Notes: a model not told the origin generated them from the sequence alone. 24,662 nt of DNA from Lachnospiraceae bacterium (GCA_009774345.1 VSNR01000049.1:1-24662), one strand, 5' to 3'; positions 6,522-15,199 are shown, numbered from the stretch's first letter. Made by a program: numbers and translations.

Positions 6522-6601
6522 TCCATTGTTACTGTATGCTGCCCTATTTCCCGGAGCTGAAGGAGACTTTCGGGAAGATCGTGGGGATTTTGCGGGAATG
6601 A
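6458..6601 (+). pseudogene. Unrecognised gene remnant overlapping the end of dtxR paralogue 2
   Basis: A reading frame shifted from dtxR stays open from 6458 to a TGA at 6599-6601. It encodes a protein-like tail (ACEIDEKPDMIHCYC, then LPYFPELKETFGKIVGILRE) with no start of its own. It is either the true end of a frameshifted dtxR or the last part of a neighbour whose front was deleted. I do not recognise the family. Confidence 0.4.
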
Positions 6602-6617
6602 GGGAGGAGAGGCAAAA

Positions 6618-7220
6618 ATGAAATTAAACTACATCATCAAAGGTTTTCAGCAGACAGTGCAGGAGCGTTTTTCAGCGCAGAGTAAGGCTTTGAATGAGGC
6701 TTGTTTGAGACGGCTTACACAGTTGCGTGTGGAGAATACAGACGCATCAAAGGAAAAGAAGAGGCATCTGGAGAAACAGATCCTGCCGGGGATTGCGGCA
6801 TATGAAACACTTGGAACTGTTATGTCAAAACAAGAAGCTTTTCGTACAGTGCATGGATATGTGGAGGCTCACGCCCTGGCAGGCCGGAAAATGCTCACCG
6901 GAATGCTGCGCCTGCCGGGATTGTACCGTCTGGTTCCTGGCGTTTTTGCGGCAATGGTACGTGAAATATTTGGCGAGAAGGCGGGGTTTGACGCCAAAGA
7001 ATACCGGACTGCGGGCGGCGTCATGCGGATTGATATGGTGAAATGCCCTTACCATGAAACCTGCGTGCGGTATGGCTGCCCGGAGCTGTGCGCCTGCTTT
7101 TGCGACAGTGATGATATTGCCTACGACAATATGCACCCGAAGCTGTTATGGCACCGGACAAAGACACTGGGGCGCGGTGGGAACTGCTGTGATTTTAGCC
7201 TGAAGGTAAAAGGGAAATAA
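6618..7220 (+). CDS. L-2-amino-thiazoline-4-carboxylic acid hydrolase family protein
   Basis: A 200-residue soluble protein. The C-terminal half carries the family signature: a cysteine-rich stretch CPYHETCVRYGCPELCACFC (about residues 139-158), an acidic DSDD, the MHPKLLWHRTKTL element and a final GRGGNCCDF. The family is named for the enzyme that opens the thiazoline ring of L-2-amino-delta-2-thiazoline-4-carboxylate on the way to cysteine, but most members are uncharacterised and the substrate here cannot be read. The ATG at 6618 has GGGAGGAG eight bases upstream. The next gene, a methyltransferase, starts 16 bases after its stop, indicating one transcript. The gene is intact with normal length. 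Confidence 0.8.
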   Translation: MKLNYIIKGFQQTVQERFSAQSKALNEACLRRLTQLRVENTDASKEKKRHLEKQILPGIAAYETLGTVMSKQEAFRTVHGYVEAHALAGRKMLTGMLRLPGLYRLVPGVFAAMVREIFGEKAGFDAKEYRTAGGVMRIDMVKCPYHETCVRYGCPELCACFCDSDDIAYDNMHPKLLWHRTKTLGRGGNCCDFSLKVKGK

Positions 7221-7236
7221 ATCGGAGGAAACGAAA

Positions 7237-7938
7237 ATGAGCAGACATGATGAAATCAAAAACGCGTATAAAAACCTTGGCGGTGAGGTGACATTCTACG
7301 ATGGGATGATCACCTGCTCCACCCTGCCCGGAAAGGCGGTCTGTAAGCTGGTGTGGAACATGAATAAGAAGAAAAACGACCGCTATCTTGAACTTGCACT
7401 TTCTGGCATCCCGAAAAATTTTTTCGGGAGGATGCTGGAGGTTCCGGTGGGAACGGGCGTACTCAGTATGCCGGTATATGAAACACTGCCAGATGCGGAA
7501 ATCACTTGTCTGGACTATTCCCCGGATATGATGGAGAGAGCAAAGCGGCAGGCACAGAGGCGGGGAATCGAAAATGTCCGTTTTTTGCAGGGGGATGTGG
7601 GAAATCTGCCCTTTGAAAACGAAAGTTTTGACCTTGTATTGTCGCTCAACGGTTTCCATGCTTTCCCAGACAAAGAAGCGGCATACCGCGAGGTTTTCCG
7701 GGTCTTAAAGCTGGGCGGAATATTTTGCGGCTGTTTTTATGTCAAAGGCGAAAATAAGCGCACTGATTGGCTTGTTGATAAATTATATACGCCAAAGGGA
7801 TATTTTACGCCGCCCTATGAAACAAAGCAAAGTCTGCAAATGAGACTGAAATCTATGTACCAGAAAGCGGATGTAAAGACCGTGGAGGGTATGGCGGCTT
7901 TCCGGTGCAGGAAGAGGAAAATGCAAGGAAGCAATTGA
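7237..7938 (+). CDS. Class I SAM-dependent methyltransferase (UbiE/Methyltransf_11 type)
   Basis: A 233-residue cytoplasmic methyltransferase. The Rossmann-fold motifs are clear: motif I LEVPVGTG at about residues 67-74 (Pro in place of the more usual Gly/Ala), the acidic end of strand two in LDYSPDMMERAKRQA, QGDVGNLPFENESFDLVLS for motif II, and FRVLKLGGIF for post-II. The C-terminal part is short and slightly basic. GGAGG precedes the ATG by seven to eight bases. Substrate unknown: the family covers quinones, small amines, phospholipids and metalloids. It is one of three methyltransferase-type genes in a row (with those at 8005 and 8543), which suggests repeated methylation of a shared small molecule or membrane lipid. 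Confidence 0.85.
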   Translation: MSRHDEIKNAYKNLGGEVTFYDGMITCSTLPGKAVCKLVWNMNKKKNDRYLELALSGIPKNFFGRMLEVPVGTGVLSMPVYETLPDAEITCLDYSPDMMERAKRQAQRRGIENVRFLQGDVGNLPFENESFDLVLSLNGFHAFPDKEAAYREVFRVLKLGGIFCGCFYVKGENKRTDWLVDKLYTPKGYFTPPYETKQSLQMRLKSMYQKADVKTVEGMAAFRCRKRKMQGSN

Positions 7939-8004
7939 AGTTGGAAAAGGCGACACCTGTCAAATGCAGTTGGCAGTAGCGTTTATAGGAATGAGGGTGA
8001 AATT

Positions 8005-8517
8005 ATGAAGAAAAACAGAAACCATCTTCCGAGGAAGAGCCATTTTCCTTTATATGGCGTAGGGCCGGTATATGTGGCTGTGATTATCACGGCGAGCGTG
8101 GCGGGAATTTTATTGAGTCAATCTAAGATCATTGCATATCTGTGCTTTCCCATGGTAAAGGCGGTTTTGCTGATGATAGGAATTTTACTGATTGCGGCGG
8201 GAGCGGTATTGTGGGTTTTGGCAGTTTTCAGGGCAAAGATTGATGACGGCATCATAAACAACCATTTGGTGACAAGCGGTGTGTACGCACTGGTGAGAAA
8301 TCCGATTTATGCGGCGTTTCTGTCTGCCTGTACAGGCGCGCTCTTTATTTGCGGCAATTTATGTCTGCTGATCCTGCCGGTGTTGTATTAGCTGTTTTTG
8401 ACAGTATTGATGAAATATAGTGAGGAAAAGTGGCTGAAAAGCTTATACGGTGCGGAGTATGAGGAATATTGCAGGAGAGTGAACTGCTGTATCCCGTGGT
8501 TTCCAAAAAAACGGTAA
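8005..8517 (+). pseudogene. ICMT/PEMT-like membrane methyltransferase broken by a TAG
   Basis: The full frame would give 170 residues: a basic N-terminus, three hydrophobic helices, the conserved HLVTSGVYALVRNPIY segment typical of isoprenylcysteine carboxyl methyltransferase and phospholipid methyltransferase-like proteins, another helix, and the terminal EEKWLKSLYGAEYEEYCRRV motif with IPWFP. A TAG at 8389-8391 interrupts it after 128 residues. The frame continues coherently past it to TAA at 8515-8517, and Trp (TGG) fits the context, so one G-to-A change suffices. The C-terminal catalytic motif is lost unless the stop is read through. The start at 8005 follows GAGGGTG. Substrate unknown; prokaryotic members rarely act on prenylated proteins. 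Confidence 0.82.
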
Positions 8518-8542
8518 GCATATCGCAAAGGAGGGGACAGAA

Positions 8543-10264
8543 GTGAATATGCGTATTTTAGTTTACGGTGCGGGTGTGCTGGGCTGCAATCTGGCGGATA
8601 ACCTGCACCATGCAAAAAAGGATGTGACGCTGCTGGCACGGGGAGCATGGGCAGAGCAGCTAAAGCAAAATGGCTTACATATGAAAAGAACCTTTCATCT
8701 AAAGGAAACTGTAAGCCGTATCCCGGTCATCACGCAGCTTGCACCGAATGATTGTTACGACGTCATCTTCGTTGTGGTGCGCTATACCCAACTGAACGAC
8801 GTGATGGAAGATTTGCGGACAAACGCGACAAAGAATATCGTACTCGTGGGCAATAATGTCCGTCCCGCCCGCTATACCACGTTTCTGTCGGGGAAAAACG
8901 TGATGTTTGCCTTTGCGCTGTCTGCAGGGCATCGGGAACCGGAGCGGGTGGTTTCCCTTGACATGAAAAAGATTACCATCGGGCAGTTAAAAAGTGCGCC
9001 CTCCAATGAAACATTGATTGGGCGGATTTTTGCGGACACAGGATATAAAGTGGTCTACGAACCAAATATGGAGGATTATCTGCTCTGTCACGCGGCTTTC
9101 GTCCTGCCGGCGGCTTTTGCCTGTTACTATACGGACGGTAATCTGCGGAAACTGAAGGGAAATACCGTTTATTTAAACAGGCTGTTGGACGCCAATATCG
9201 AAGGTTATCGGGCAATCGAGCGGGCGGGGCATGCGATTCTCCCGGCAAGTGATACGGATTATGAAAGCGCTGCATATTGCAAAACCTGTCTGCACTTTTT
9301 CCGGTTGATGTGCGCTACCGGTCTGGGAAAGCTCTGTGCCAGTGACCATGCCATGAACGCCATTGATGAAATGAGTACCTTAAACCGGGATATGAAAGCG
9401 TTCTTCGACGAAACAGGAGCAACGTATCCTGTCTGGCGGACGCTGGAGCGGGAGGCAGGACGGTATCTGAATAAAAATACTGACACAGAATTACATTTAG
9501 GAGATGTGCAGGAAACGGCGCTGATACCGCTTGCAGTCAGGGCAAATGAAACGGAAAAGAAGACGGCACGGATACACGATGATAAGGCGGTTGAAATCAT
9601 CAGGAAACTTAACGTAGACACGGAAAAACTGGATTGGTTCTTTTCCCACGAGGGTGTTATCGCAAGGACGATTTTGTTTGACGAAACGGTGAAAAAACTG
9701 CTTCGGAAATATCCCGATGCGGTCTGTGTCAATATCGGCTGCGGGCTTGATGACCGCTTTACCCGTGTCGATAACGGAAAGATCCAGTGGTTTAACGTTG
9801 ATCTGCCGGATTCGATTGCCGTGAGAAAAAAGTTTTTCCATGAGACAGAGTGGGAGCATATGCTGGCGGCGGATATTCTCAGGGCAGGATGGACGGAGCG
9901 AATCCCTAAAAATAAAGTTGTGATTGTCATTGCCGAAGGACTGTTCATGTATTTCTCCAAAGAACAGGTGAAAACTTTGTTAAACAGCATCACGGATTCG
10001 TTCGGCAGGGGATTCTTTCTTGTGGAGTTGATGCACCCCAAAATGATGAACGAGAAGAAGCATGACACGGTAAAAAATACCAACGCGAAGTTCGGATGGG
10101 GAACCGTGACGGGCAGGGAACTTCTTCCTCTCGATGCAAAGCTTACGCTGATCAACGAGCGTAGCTTTTGGGAGGAAATGAGAAAATATTCCCTGATTGG
10201 AAAAATCGGAAGTGTTGTTGCTGGAAAGCTGAATAACAGGCTGGCGGTTTATAAGTGGCAGTAA
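8543..10264 (+). CDS. Fusion of ketopantoate-reductase-like and LCM-type methyltransferase domains
   Basis: A 573-residue two-domain protein. Residues 1 to about 320 resemble ApbA/PanE ketopantoate reductases: nucleotide loop YGAGVLG (GAGVLG at 9-14), DVTLLARG after strand two, and an all-helical second half. Residues from about 335 to the end resemble the leucine-carboxyl/polyketide O-methyltransferase family (COG3315 type): FFSHEGVIARTILFD, SAM motif VNIGCGLDDRF (about 395-405), FNVDLPDSI, and AEGLFMYF. In the reductase part the usual catalytic Lys and the Asn residues appear replaced (segment YLLCHAAFVLPAAF), so true ketopantoate reduction is doubtful. The GTG at 8543 was preferred over ATG at 8549 because AAAGGAGG ends eight bases before it. 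The frame is intact between two damaged genes. Confidence 0.82.
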   Translation: MNMRILVYGAGVLGCNLADNLHHAKKDVTLLARGAWAEQLKQNGLHMKRTFHLKETVSRIPVITQLAPNDCYDVIFVVVRYTQLNDVMEDLRTNATKNIVLVGNNVRPARYTTFLSGKNVMFAFALSAGHREPERVVSLDMKKITIGQLKSAPSNETLIGRIFADTGYKVVYEPNMEDYLLCHAAFVLPAAFACYYTDGNLRKLKGNTVYLNRLLDANIEGYRAIERAGHAILPASDTDYESAAYCKTCLHFFRLMCATGLGKLCASDHAMNAIDEMSTLNRDMKAFFDETGATYPVWRTLEREAGRYLNKNTDTELHLGDVQETALIPLAVRANETEKKTARIHDDKAVEIIRKLNVDTEKLDWFFSHEGVIARTILFDETVKKLLRKYPDAVCVNIGCGLDDRFTRVDNGKIQWFNVDLPDSIAVRKKFFHETEWEHMLAADILRAGWTERIPKNKVVIVIAEGLFMYFSKEQVKTLLNSITDSFGRGFFLVELMHPKMMNEKKHDTVKNTNAKFGWGTVTGRELLPLDAKLTLINERSFWEEMRKYSLIGKIGSVVAGKLNNRLAVYKWQ

Positions 10265-10276
10265 GGAACTAAAGAT

Positions 10277-11514
10277 TTGGATTATCGCAGGTTTTTGTGC
10301 GAGAGCGGAGTGGGGTAACTTGCTTCCCTTTATATAAAAGAGGCAGGGAATTTGATAACCTTGGCTGTTGCCGCCGTCGCGGTCATTATCCGCTTTGCCT
10401 GCACGGTCACTTCCAGTCGCATGGCGTATCTTTCGTCAAAATCAGTGAAGAAAACGCTGCGGGATATAATCTACAGGAAACTTCTGCGTCTTGGCCCTTC
10501 CTATAAGGAACAGGTGAAAACCTCGGAGATCGTGCAGGTGGCAGTGGAGGGCGTGGAACAGCTTGAAACCTACTTTGGGGCGTATCTCCCGCAGTTTTTT
10601 TATGCCTGTCTGGCGCCCCTTACACTGTTCGTATACCTGTGCTTTGTCAATGTTCCGTCCGCTGTTGTCCTGTTAGTCTGTGTGCCGCTGATTCCGGTGT
10701 CCATTGCGGCGGTGCAGACATGGGCGAAAAAGCTGCTGTCAAAATATTGGGGGCAGTATACGGCGTTGGGCGATACCTTTCTGGAAAACCTGCAGGGACT
10801 TACCACATTGAAAATTTATCAGGCGGACGGCTTCAAACATGAGGAAATGAACCGCGAGGCGGAGAAATTCTGCAGGATTACAATGAAGGTGCTGACTATG
10901 CAGCTCAATTCTATTACAATTATGGACTTAATCGCTTACGGCGGCGCTGCGCTGGGCGTCATCATGGCGGCGACGCAGTTTCGGGCGGGAAAGGTTTCCC
11001 TTTCGGGATGCCTTCTGATCATTCTCCTGTCAGCAGACTTTTTTATCCCCATGCGACAGCTTGGCAGTTTCTTTCATGTGGTCATGAACGGCATGGCGGC
11101 AAGCGATAAGATTTTCCGGCTGTTGGATCTGCCGGAGCGGGAGGAAAGGTCAGGGACGGTTCCGGCGGACTGCTCCATTGTTTGTTCCGGACTGTGTTTT
11201 TCTTACACAGAAAAAAGTCCTTCTGATGCGGACGTAGCTTCGGAAAATATAGGCGGAAGTTCATCTGTTTCGATGGGGCGTGAGGTTCTGCATGGTATCC
11301 GGATGGAATTTCCAAAGGGCGGATTTGTTTCGATTGTAGGGGAGAGCGGCTGCGGCAAGTCCACAGTTGCGGCAGTTTTAACGGGAAGGAATCAGGGTTA
11401 TGGAGGCTCGGTAAAAATCGGCGGCAGGGAGCTTTCGGATATAAGGGAATCAGAACTGCTGAAGAATATCACCTATGTCAGCTATCAGAGTTCGCTTTTT
11501 CCCTTTAATATACA
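10277..11514 (+). pseudogene. CydD-like ABC exporter half-transporter, truncated at both ends
   Basis: The frame reads LDYRRFLCESGVG, meets TAA at 10316-10318, then continues in the same frame through LASLYIKEAGN and a hydrophobic transporter domain (FACTVTSSRMAYLSSKSVKKTLRD and FGAYLPQFFYACLAPLTLF, typical of CydD-type cysteine/glutathione or bacteriocin exporters). The first helices are missing. The ATPase domain has Walker A GESGCGKS (near 11340) and a Q-loop region (ITYVSYQSSLF), but then the frame runs into unrelated sequence: signature motif, Walker B and H-loop are absent. The product cannot hydrolyse ATP normally. It abuts a hydrolase fragment on the opposite strand that is cut at the same place, marking a rearrangement junction near 11500-11515. 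Confidence 0.82.
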
Positions 11515-11760
11515 ACCGCCGCAAAATTCGAAACAATAAGAAACATATCCTAATTCCGCAAACTTGACAGCATAGTGACGCACTGTATTCTGAGAAGCCA
11601 TAAACCCGTGACTAACAATAGCTATTGGAAGACCTTTCCCTCGTGGTCTGTACTCTGTTCCCCTAATAACCAAATTGTCCCTTTCGCAAGTAAATTCTTG
11701 TACTAAGATATTGTTTTTAAGCCCTCCCAATCTCTGCAAAATTTCCACCACCTTGAACAT
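11509..11760 (-). pseudogene. Alpha/beta hydrolase fragment, C-terminus lost
   Basis: About 83 residues of an alpha/beta hydrolase: a leading strand region, LPIAIVSHGFMASQNTVRHYA with the HG oxyanion motif, and ELGYVSYCFEFCGGC, which in relatives is followed by the rest of the fold with the catalytic Ser, Asp and His. Here the homology stops at the junction with the truncated ABC gene. ATG at 11760 is the best start; the ribosome site is weak. It follows the cytidylate-kinase-like gene by 33 bases on the same strand and probably was the third gene of the MATE operon. The remaining catalytic half is not in this window. Confidence 0.75.
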
Positions 11761-11792
11761 TTCCAATCTTTTCAAATAATCTCGAAAGGCTT

Positions 11793-12405
11793 TTATTTAT
11801 GTTCTATAATTTTAGCAATCATTTTGACCGTTTCTTCAATTCCAAAATAACTTGTGTTGATTGAAATATCATAGTTTTCGGATAGACCCCAAGTCCGATC
11901 AGTATAATGCTGATAGTGTCTGGAACGCTTCTTAATCTCGCTCCAAGATATGAGATGCCGCCTCTTTTTCATCAATACCATGTTCAGCAACAACGCGCCT
12001 ACACCTATCCTTACTGTCAGCATGAATAAAAATATGAAGGGCATCCGGACAGCCACGAAGAATATAATCTGCACACCTACCTATGATAATGCAAGATTCC
12101 TTTTCTGCAAGCTCTTTTATTAACTCCGTCTGAAAGGCATTAACTTGATCATGCAGTGGCATATTCCTTTTATCAGATACATTATATACAAGAAACATAT
12201 TTGAAGCGATCATATAAAGCAGCTTTGCATTAGCATATTCACCGATAGTAGCTATCGTTTCCTCCGCAAGCCCGCTTCTCTCGGCAACGATTTTTAATAT
12301 TTTTTTATCATAAAGCGGTACTTTAAGCCTTTCAGCAAGTTTTTCTCCTATGGTATGACCGCCGCTTCCACATTGGCGACTAATTGTTATAATGAATTTA
12401 CGCAT
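11793..12405 (-). pseudogene. Cytidylate-kinase-like protein with a one-base frameshift
   Basis: The N-terminal 150 residues show the P-loop of the cytidylate-kinase-like family (ISRQCGSGGHTIGEKLAERL), the VPLYDKKIL segment, ESCIIIGRCADYIL and LHIFIHAD. The frame then ends at ILERD with TAA. In the next frame the protein resumes KKRSRHYQHYTDRTWG and ends IAKIIEHK at 11793. An extra T in GATTAAGAAG creates the stop; removing it restores HILERDKKRSRHYQ, close to the family pattern. Repaired length is about 203 residues, normal for the family. The function of these kinase-like proteins is not established. Its ATG (12405) overlaps the MATE stop by 8 bases, so the genes were cotranscribed. Confidence 0.85.
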
Positions 12406-13798
12406 TAACTTTTACTTCCTTCGGAAAAATCCTTTTCCAACATGTTGCCAAAATCATTATAGTGACAATAAATGATAATGCATCCGCAACCACGCCAGCC
12501 CATAATGGGCCGTTTACTCCGATAACTGAGGATAATATCAATACTGTTGGAATGATAGTAATAAATTGCCTTGTTATCGTATTTAAAGAGGATAGCACAG
12601 GTTTTCCGACAGATTGCAGAAAATATCCTGATGTAAGCTGTAATCCATACATAGGACAAAGCAAAAGGTATGTACGCAGACTCTTAATAGCAAATTCATT
12701 ATAAAGTTCAGATTCATCACCAAACAGAGAAATGATCGCCATCGGAAACACTTGTATAATTACCATACAGATAAACATAATAATGGTAGACACAATAACC
12801 GCAATCTTAAAAGTTTTCTTGGTTCTGTCATACTTTCCCGCGCCATAGTTAAATCCAATAATCGGTTGTGCCCCCGTTGCAATGCCTTGTACGAGATAGA
12901 TTACAATGGAACTGATTTTTAGTGTAATCCCCATTGCTGCCATTGGAATATCCGCACCGTAAACGGAATTTGCACCATGCTTTGTCATCATATTGTTAAT
13001 GATTGTTGTGGTAAGTACAACACAAATTTGAAGAATAAAGCCTGAAATTCCAAGTGCAGCTATCTTCCTGATAATCTTCCACTTCAATAAAAAGTATTCT
13101 TTCTTTAAGCCAGCATTTTTGAACCTTCTAAAATATGGAGCAAACCATACGCCATTGATAATCTGTCCTAATATCGTGGCAAAAGCTGCACCTGCAACAC
13201 CGCCGGAAATTCCTGCAGAATTATAGCCAATTCTAATAAAGATAGGGTCTAAAACGATATTGATAATGGTTCCTGCAAGCATGCCGACCATTGCGTATCG
13301 GGGACTGCCATCTGCCCTGCTAATGGCAGACATTGCGACGGCCAGTGATACAAAAGGGAAAACGATAACAATAATTCTGCCATAGCTTGCAGCATAGGGT
13401 AATGTTTCACTTGAAGCTCCAAATAGTTTGCAGAGCTGTGTCATAAAAAGTTCACATAAAGTGAGAATGGAAATACTGATAACAGTAATGAGCAACAATG
13501 TATTGCAAATACCTCTTGATCCCTTTTCTCTGTTTCCTTTACCAAGCTGTAAACTGAAATAGGCTGCACATCCTTCACCCAGCAAGGATGGGATTGCGAT
13601 TGAAAATACTGTTAGGGGAAAAATAATATTTGTCGCGGCGTTACCGAGGTAGCCAACAATATTCCCGATAAAAATTTGATCGACGATGTTGTAAAGGGCA
13701 TTAATAATAAGAGCTATAGTGCTGGGAACGGCAAATTTGAGAATTAGTTTTCCTACTGGCTCAACGCCCAGCGGATTTGGCTTGACTGTTTCTGACAT
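12398..13798 (-). CDS. MATE-family multidrug/cation antiporter
   Basis: A 466-residue integral membrane protein with about 12 hydrophobic helices in two halves. Typical MATE landmarks include LGVEPVGKLILKFAVPSTIA at the start, the Q-I-F-I-G-N segment of helix one, LLGEGCAAYFSLQLGKGNREKG after helix two, and GAQPIIGFNYGAGKYDR in the second half. It would export cationic drugs or metabolites using a sodium or proton gradient. AAGGAGT precedes the ATG by five bases. It is divergent from a LysR regulator 125 bases away, which probably controls it, and it leads an operon with the kinase-like and hydrolase genes. Codon use is distinctly AT-rich compared with the feo region. Intact. Confidence 0.93.
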   Translation of the reverse strand: MSETVKPNPLGVEPVGKLILKFAVPSTIALIINALYNIVDQIFIGNIVGYLGNAATNIIFPLTVFSIAIPSLLGEGCAAYFSLQLGKGNREKGSRGICNTLLLITVISISILTLCELFMTQLCKLFGASSETLPYAASYGRIIVIVFPFVSLAVAMSAISRADGSPRYAMVGMLAGTIINIVLDPIFIRIGYNSAGISGGVAGAAFATILGQIINGVWFAPYFRRFKNAGLKKEYFLLKWKIIRKIAALGISGFILQICVVLTTTIINNMMTKHGANSVYGADIPMAAMGITLKISSIVIYLVQGIATGAQPIIGFNYGAGKYDRTKKTFKIAVIVSTIIMFICMVIIQVFPMAIISLFGDESELYNEFAIKSLRTYLLLCPMYGLQLTSGYFLQSVGKPVLSSLNTITRQFITIIPTVLILSSVIGVNGPLWAGVVADALSFIVTIMILATCWKRIFPKEVKVNA

Positions 13799-13848
13799 TT
13801 TTTACTCCTTCCGTTATACAAAAATTCTACAGTAATTATATAGGCAAA

Positions 13849-13881
13849 TTCATTGTATTTGAAATAGAAATCCGTTATAAT
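13849..13881 (+). promoter_or_regulatory. LysR promoter and probable LysR-type binding site
   Basis: TTGTAT (13853-13858), a 17-base spacer and a perfect TATAAT (13876-13881) precede the LysR gene. The -35 lies inside an imperfect inverted repeat TTCA-N7-TGAA (13849-13863) that fits the T-N11-A form of LysR sites. The same site lies upstream of the divergent MATE gene. Confidence 0.6.
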
Positions 13882-13923
13882 ATATTACTAAAAATTATAA
13901 ATAATATATTTGGGAGGAAATAA

Positions 13924-14805
13924 ATGAACACAGTACAGCTTACCTGTTTTATCACAGTGGCAGAAACTTTGAATTTTCTGAAAACTGCTGAACTTTTACA
14001 TATTTCGCAACCGGCTGTAACCAAGCAGATTAAGACATTAGAAGATGAATTAAAGGTGAAACTTTTTCATCGTACCACAAGAAGCGTGGAACTAACCACT
14101 GAAGGTATCATTTTCTTAAATGATGCAAAAAATATTATGAACATTACAATGCAGGCAGAAAAGCGTTTTGCAGAACACTCCGAATATGACCGGCAAATAT
14201 TTACTATTGGCACTCATGAGCAGAGTGAACTTTCATTTCTTTCCGAAATCCTGCATGGTATGAGATTAAAGTTTCCCAATATTAATCCCGTCTTTAGGGT
14301 AGTATCCTTTCAACATTTATATCAGTATTTGCGCGAGGAAACCATAGACGCAATCATAGCATTTAAGAAAACCGGTGTACAAAAACAATATGGAAAGTTT
14401 CAAGAATTTACCAAAATACCTGTCATGTGTGTAGTTTCGAAGGATCACCCATTTGTCCATAAAGAATACATCAAAGAAAAAGAACTGATAAATCAAAAAC
14501 TAATATTATTTGAACCGCAGAAATGTACAGATGAGATCGGCATGATTCAAAATAGGCTTATTGGCATAAAACCCTCAAAAGATATTATGTTTTGTGACTC
14601 CTTTGACGCTTCTCTTACACTCGCTACTGCTGGCTATGGTATTGCGGTACTCCCTAAATTACCAAGTCTGAATAGACAATTTTTGAGATATATTCCATTG
14701 AAGGGGGCTGAACTGCTATCTTATGGCGTATATTATAAGTCAACAGTTGTGAACTCTATGTTGAAATATTTCCTACGCCTATGTGGAGAATATTATGCGG
14801 AATAA
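13924..14805 (+). CDS. LysR-family transcriptional regulator
   Basis: A 293-residue regulator. The N-terminal winged helix-turn-helix is standard: LTCFITVAETLNFLKTAELLHISQPAVTKQIKTLEDEL, followed by LFHRTTRSVELTTEG. The rest is the two-lobed effector-binding domain, including the GYGIAVLPKLPSL segment near residue 240. Length is normal and no damage is seen. GGGAGG precedes the ATG by six bases. The divergent position next to the MATE exporter makes that operon its likely target; the effector is unknown. The gene shares the AT-rich composition of the MATE block, supporting joint acquisition. Confidence 0.92.
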   Translation: MNTVQLTCFITVAETLNFLKTAELLHISQPAVTKQIKTLEDELKVKLFHRTTRSVELTTEGIIFLNDAKNIMNITMQAEKRFAEHSEYDRQIFTIGTHEQSELSFLSEILHGMRLKFPNINPVFRVVSFQHLYQYLREETIDAIIAFKKTGVQKQYGKFQEFTKIPVMCVVSKDHPFVHKEYIKEKELINQKLILFEPQKCTDEIGMIQNRLIGIKPSKDIMFCDSFDASLTLATAGYGIAVLPKLPSLNRQFLRYIPLKGAELLSYGVYYKSTVVNSMLKYFLRLCGEYYAE

Positions 14806-14912
14806 AGAAAATACGCAAAACAGAGGCAATCTATGATAATTTTTTCAAAATATTTGAGTTTGTTTTTAATCAAACAGCCAGTACAAAAACAAAACGAAAG
14901 GTGGAAAACATT

Positions 14913-15199
14913 ATGAAGACAGGAAAAATCACAGCAAAATTGAGGGACGCGGTTCCGGTATGCCTTATGGTAGAAGGTAAGGAAACGGTACAAGAACATT
15001 GACCTGTCGGATATGTTACGCCCCGGCGGTCATGCCGGAAGCCACGCAGAAAGTAACGGCGCTGGCAGAGATAAAGCCCTTCGATATAGCAACCCTGATC
15101 GCGCCGCCCGCCGAAGAGGAAACCGCACCGGAAGCAGAGCCGGAGGCCGAGGAAACCACCGAGCAGGCGGCGGAAAAATCCGAGACCGAGGAAACTGGA
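14913..15199 (+). pseudogene. Frameshifted mobile-element-type gene remnant
   Basis: A good ribosome site (AAAGGTGG) precedes ATG at 14913. The protein MKTGKITAKLRDAVPVCLMV continues coherently only if the frame shifts near 14991 (KNIDLSDMLR) and again near 15024 (AVMPEATQKVTALAEIKPFD), then runs into an acidic Ala/Glu-rich tail (APEAEPEAEE). Small proteins of this style are common in integrative elements of gut Firmicutes. I cannot assign a function. Two single-base shifts in about 30 bases make it non-functional as it stands. Confidence 0.5.

Noticed and set aside
9259..10155. A 298-codon minus-strand open frame opposite the fusion enzyme
   Set aside because: The opposite strand encodes clear methyltransferase motifs; this frame is serine-rich shadow sequence.
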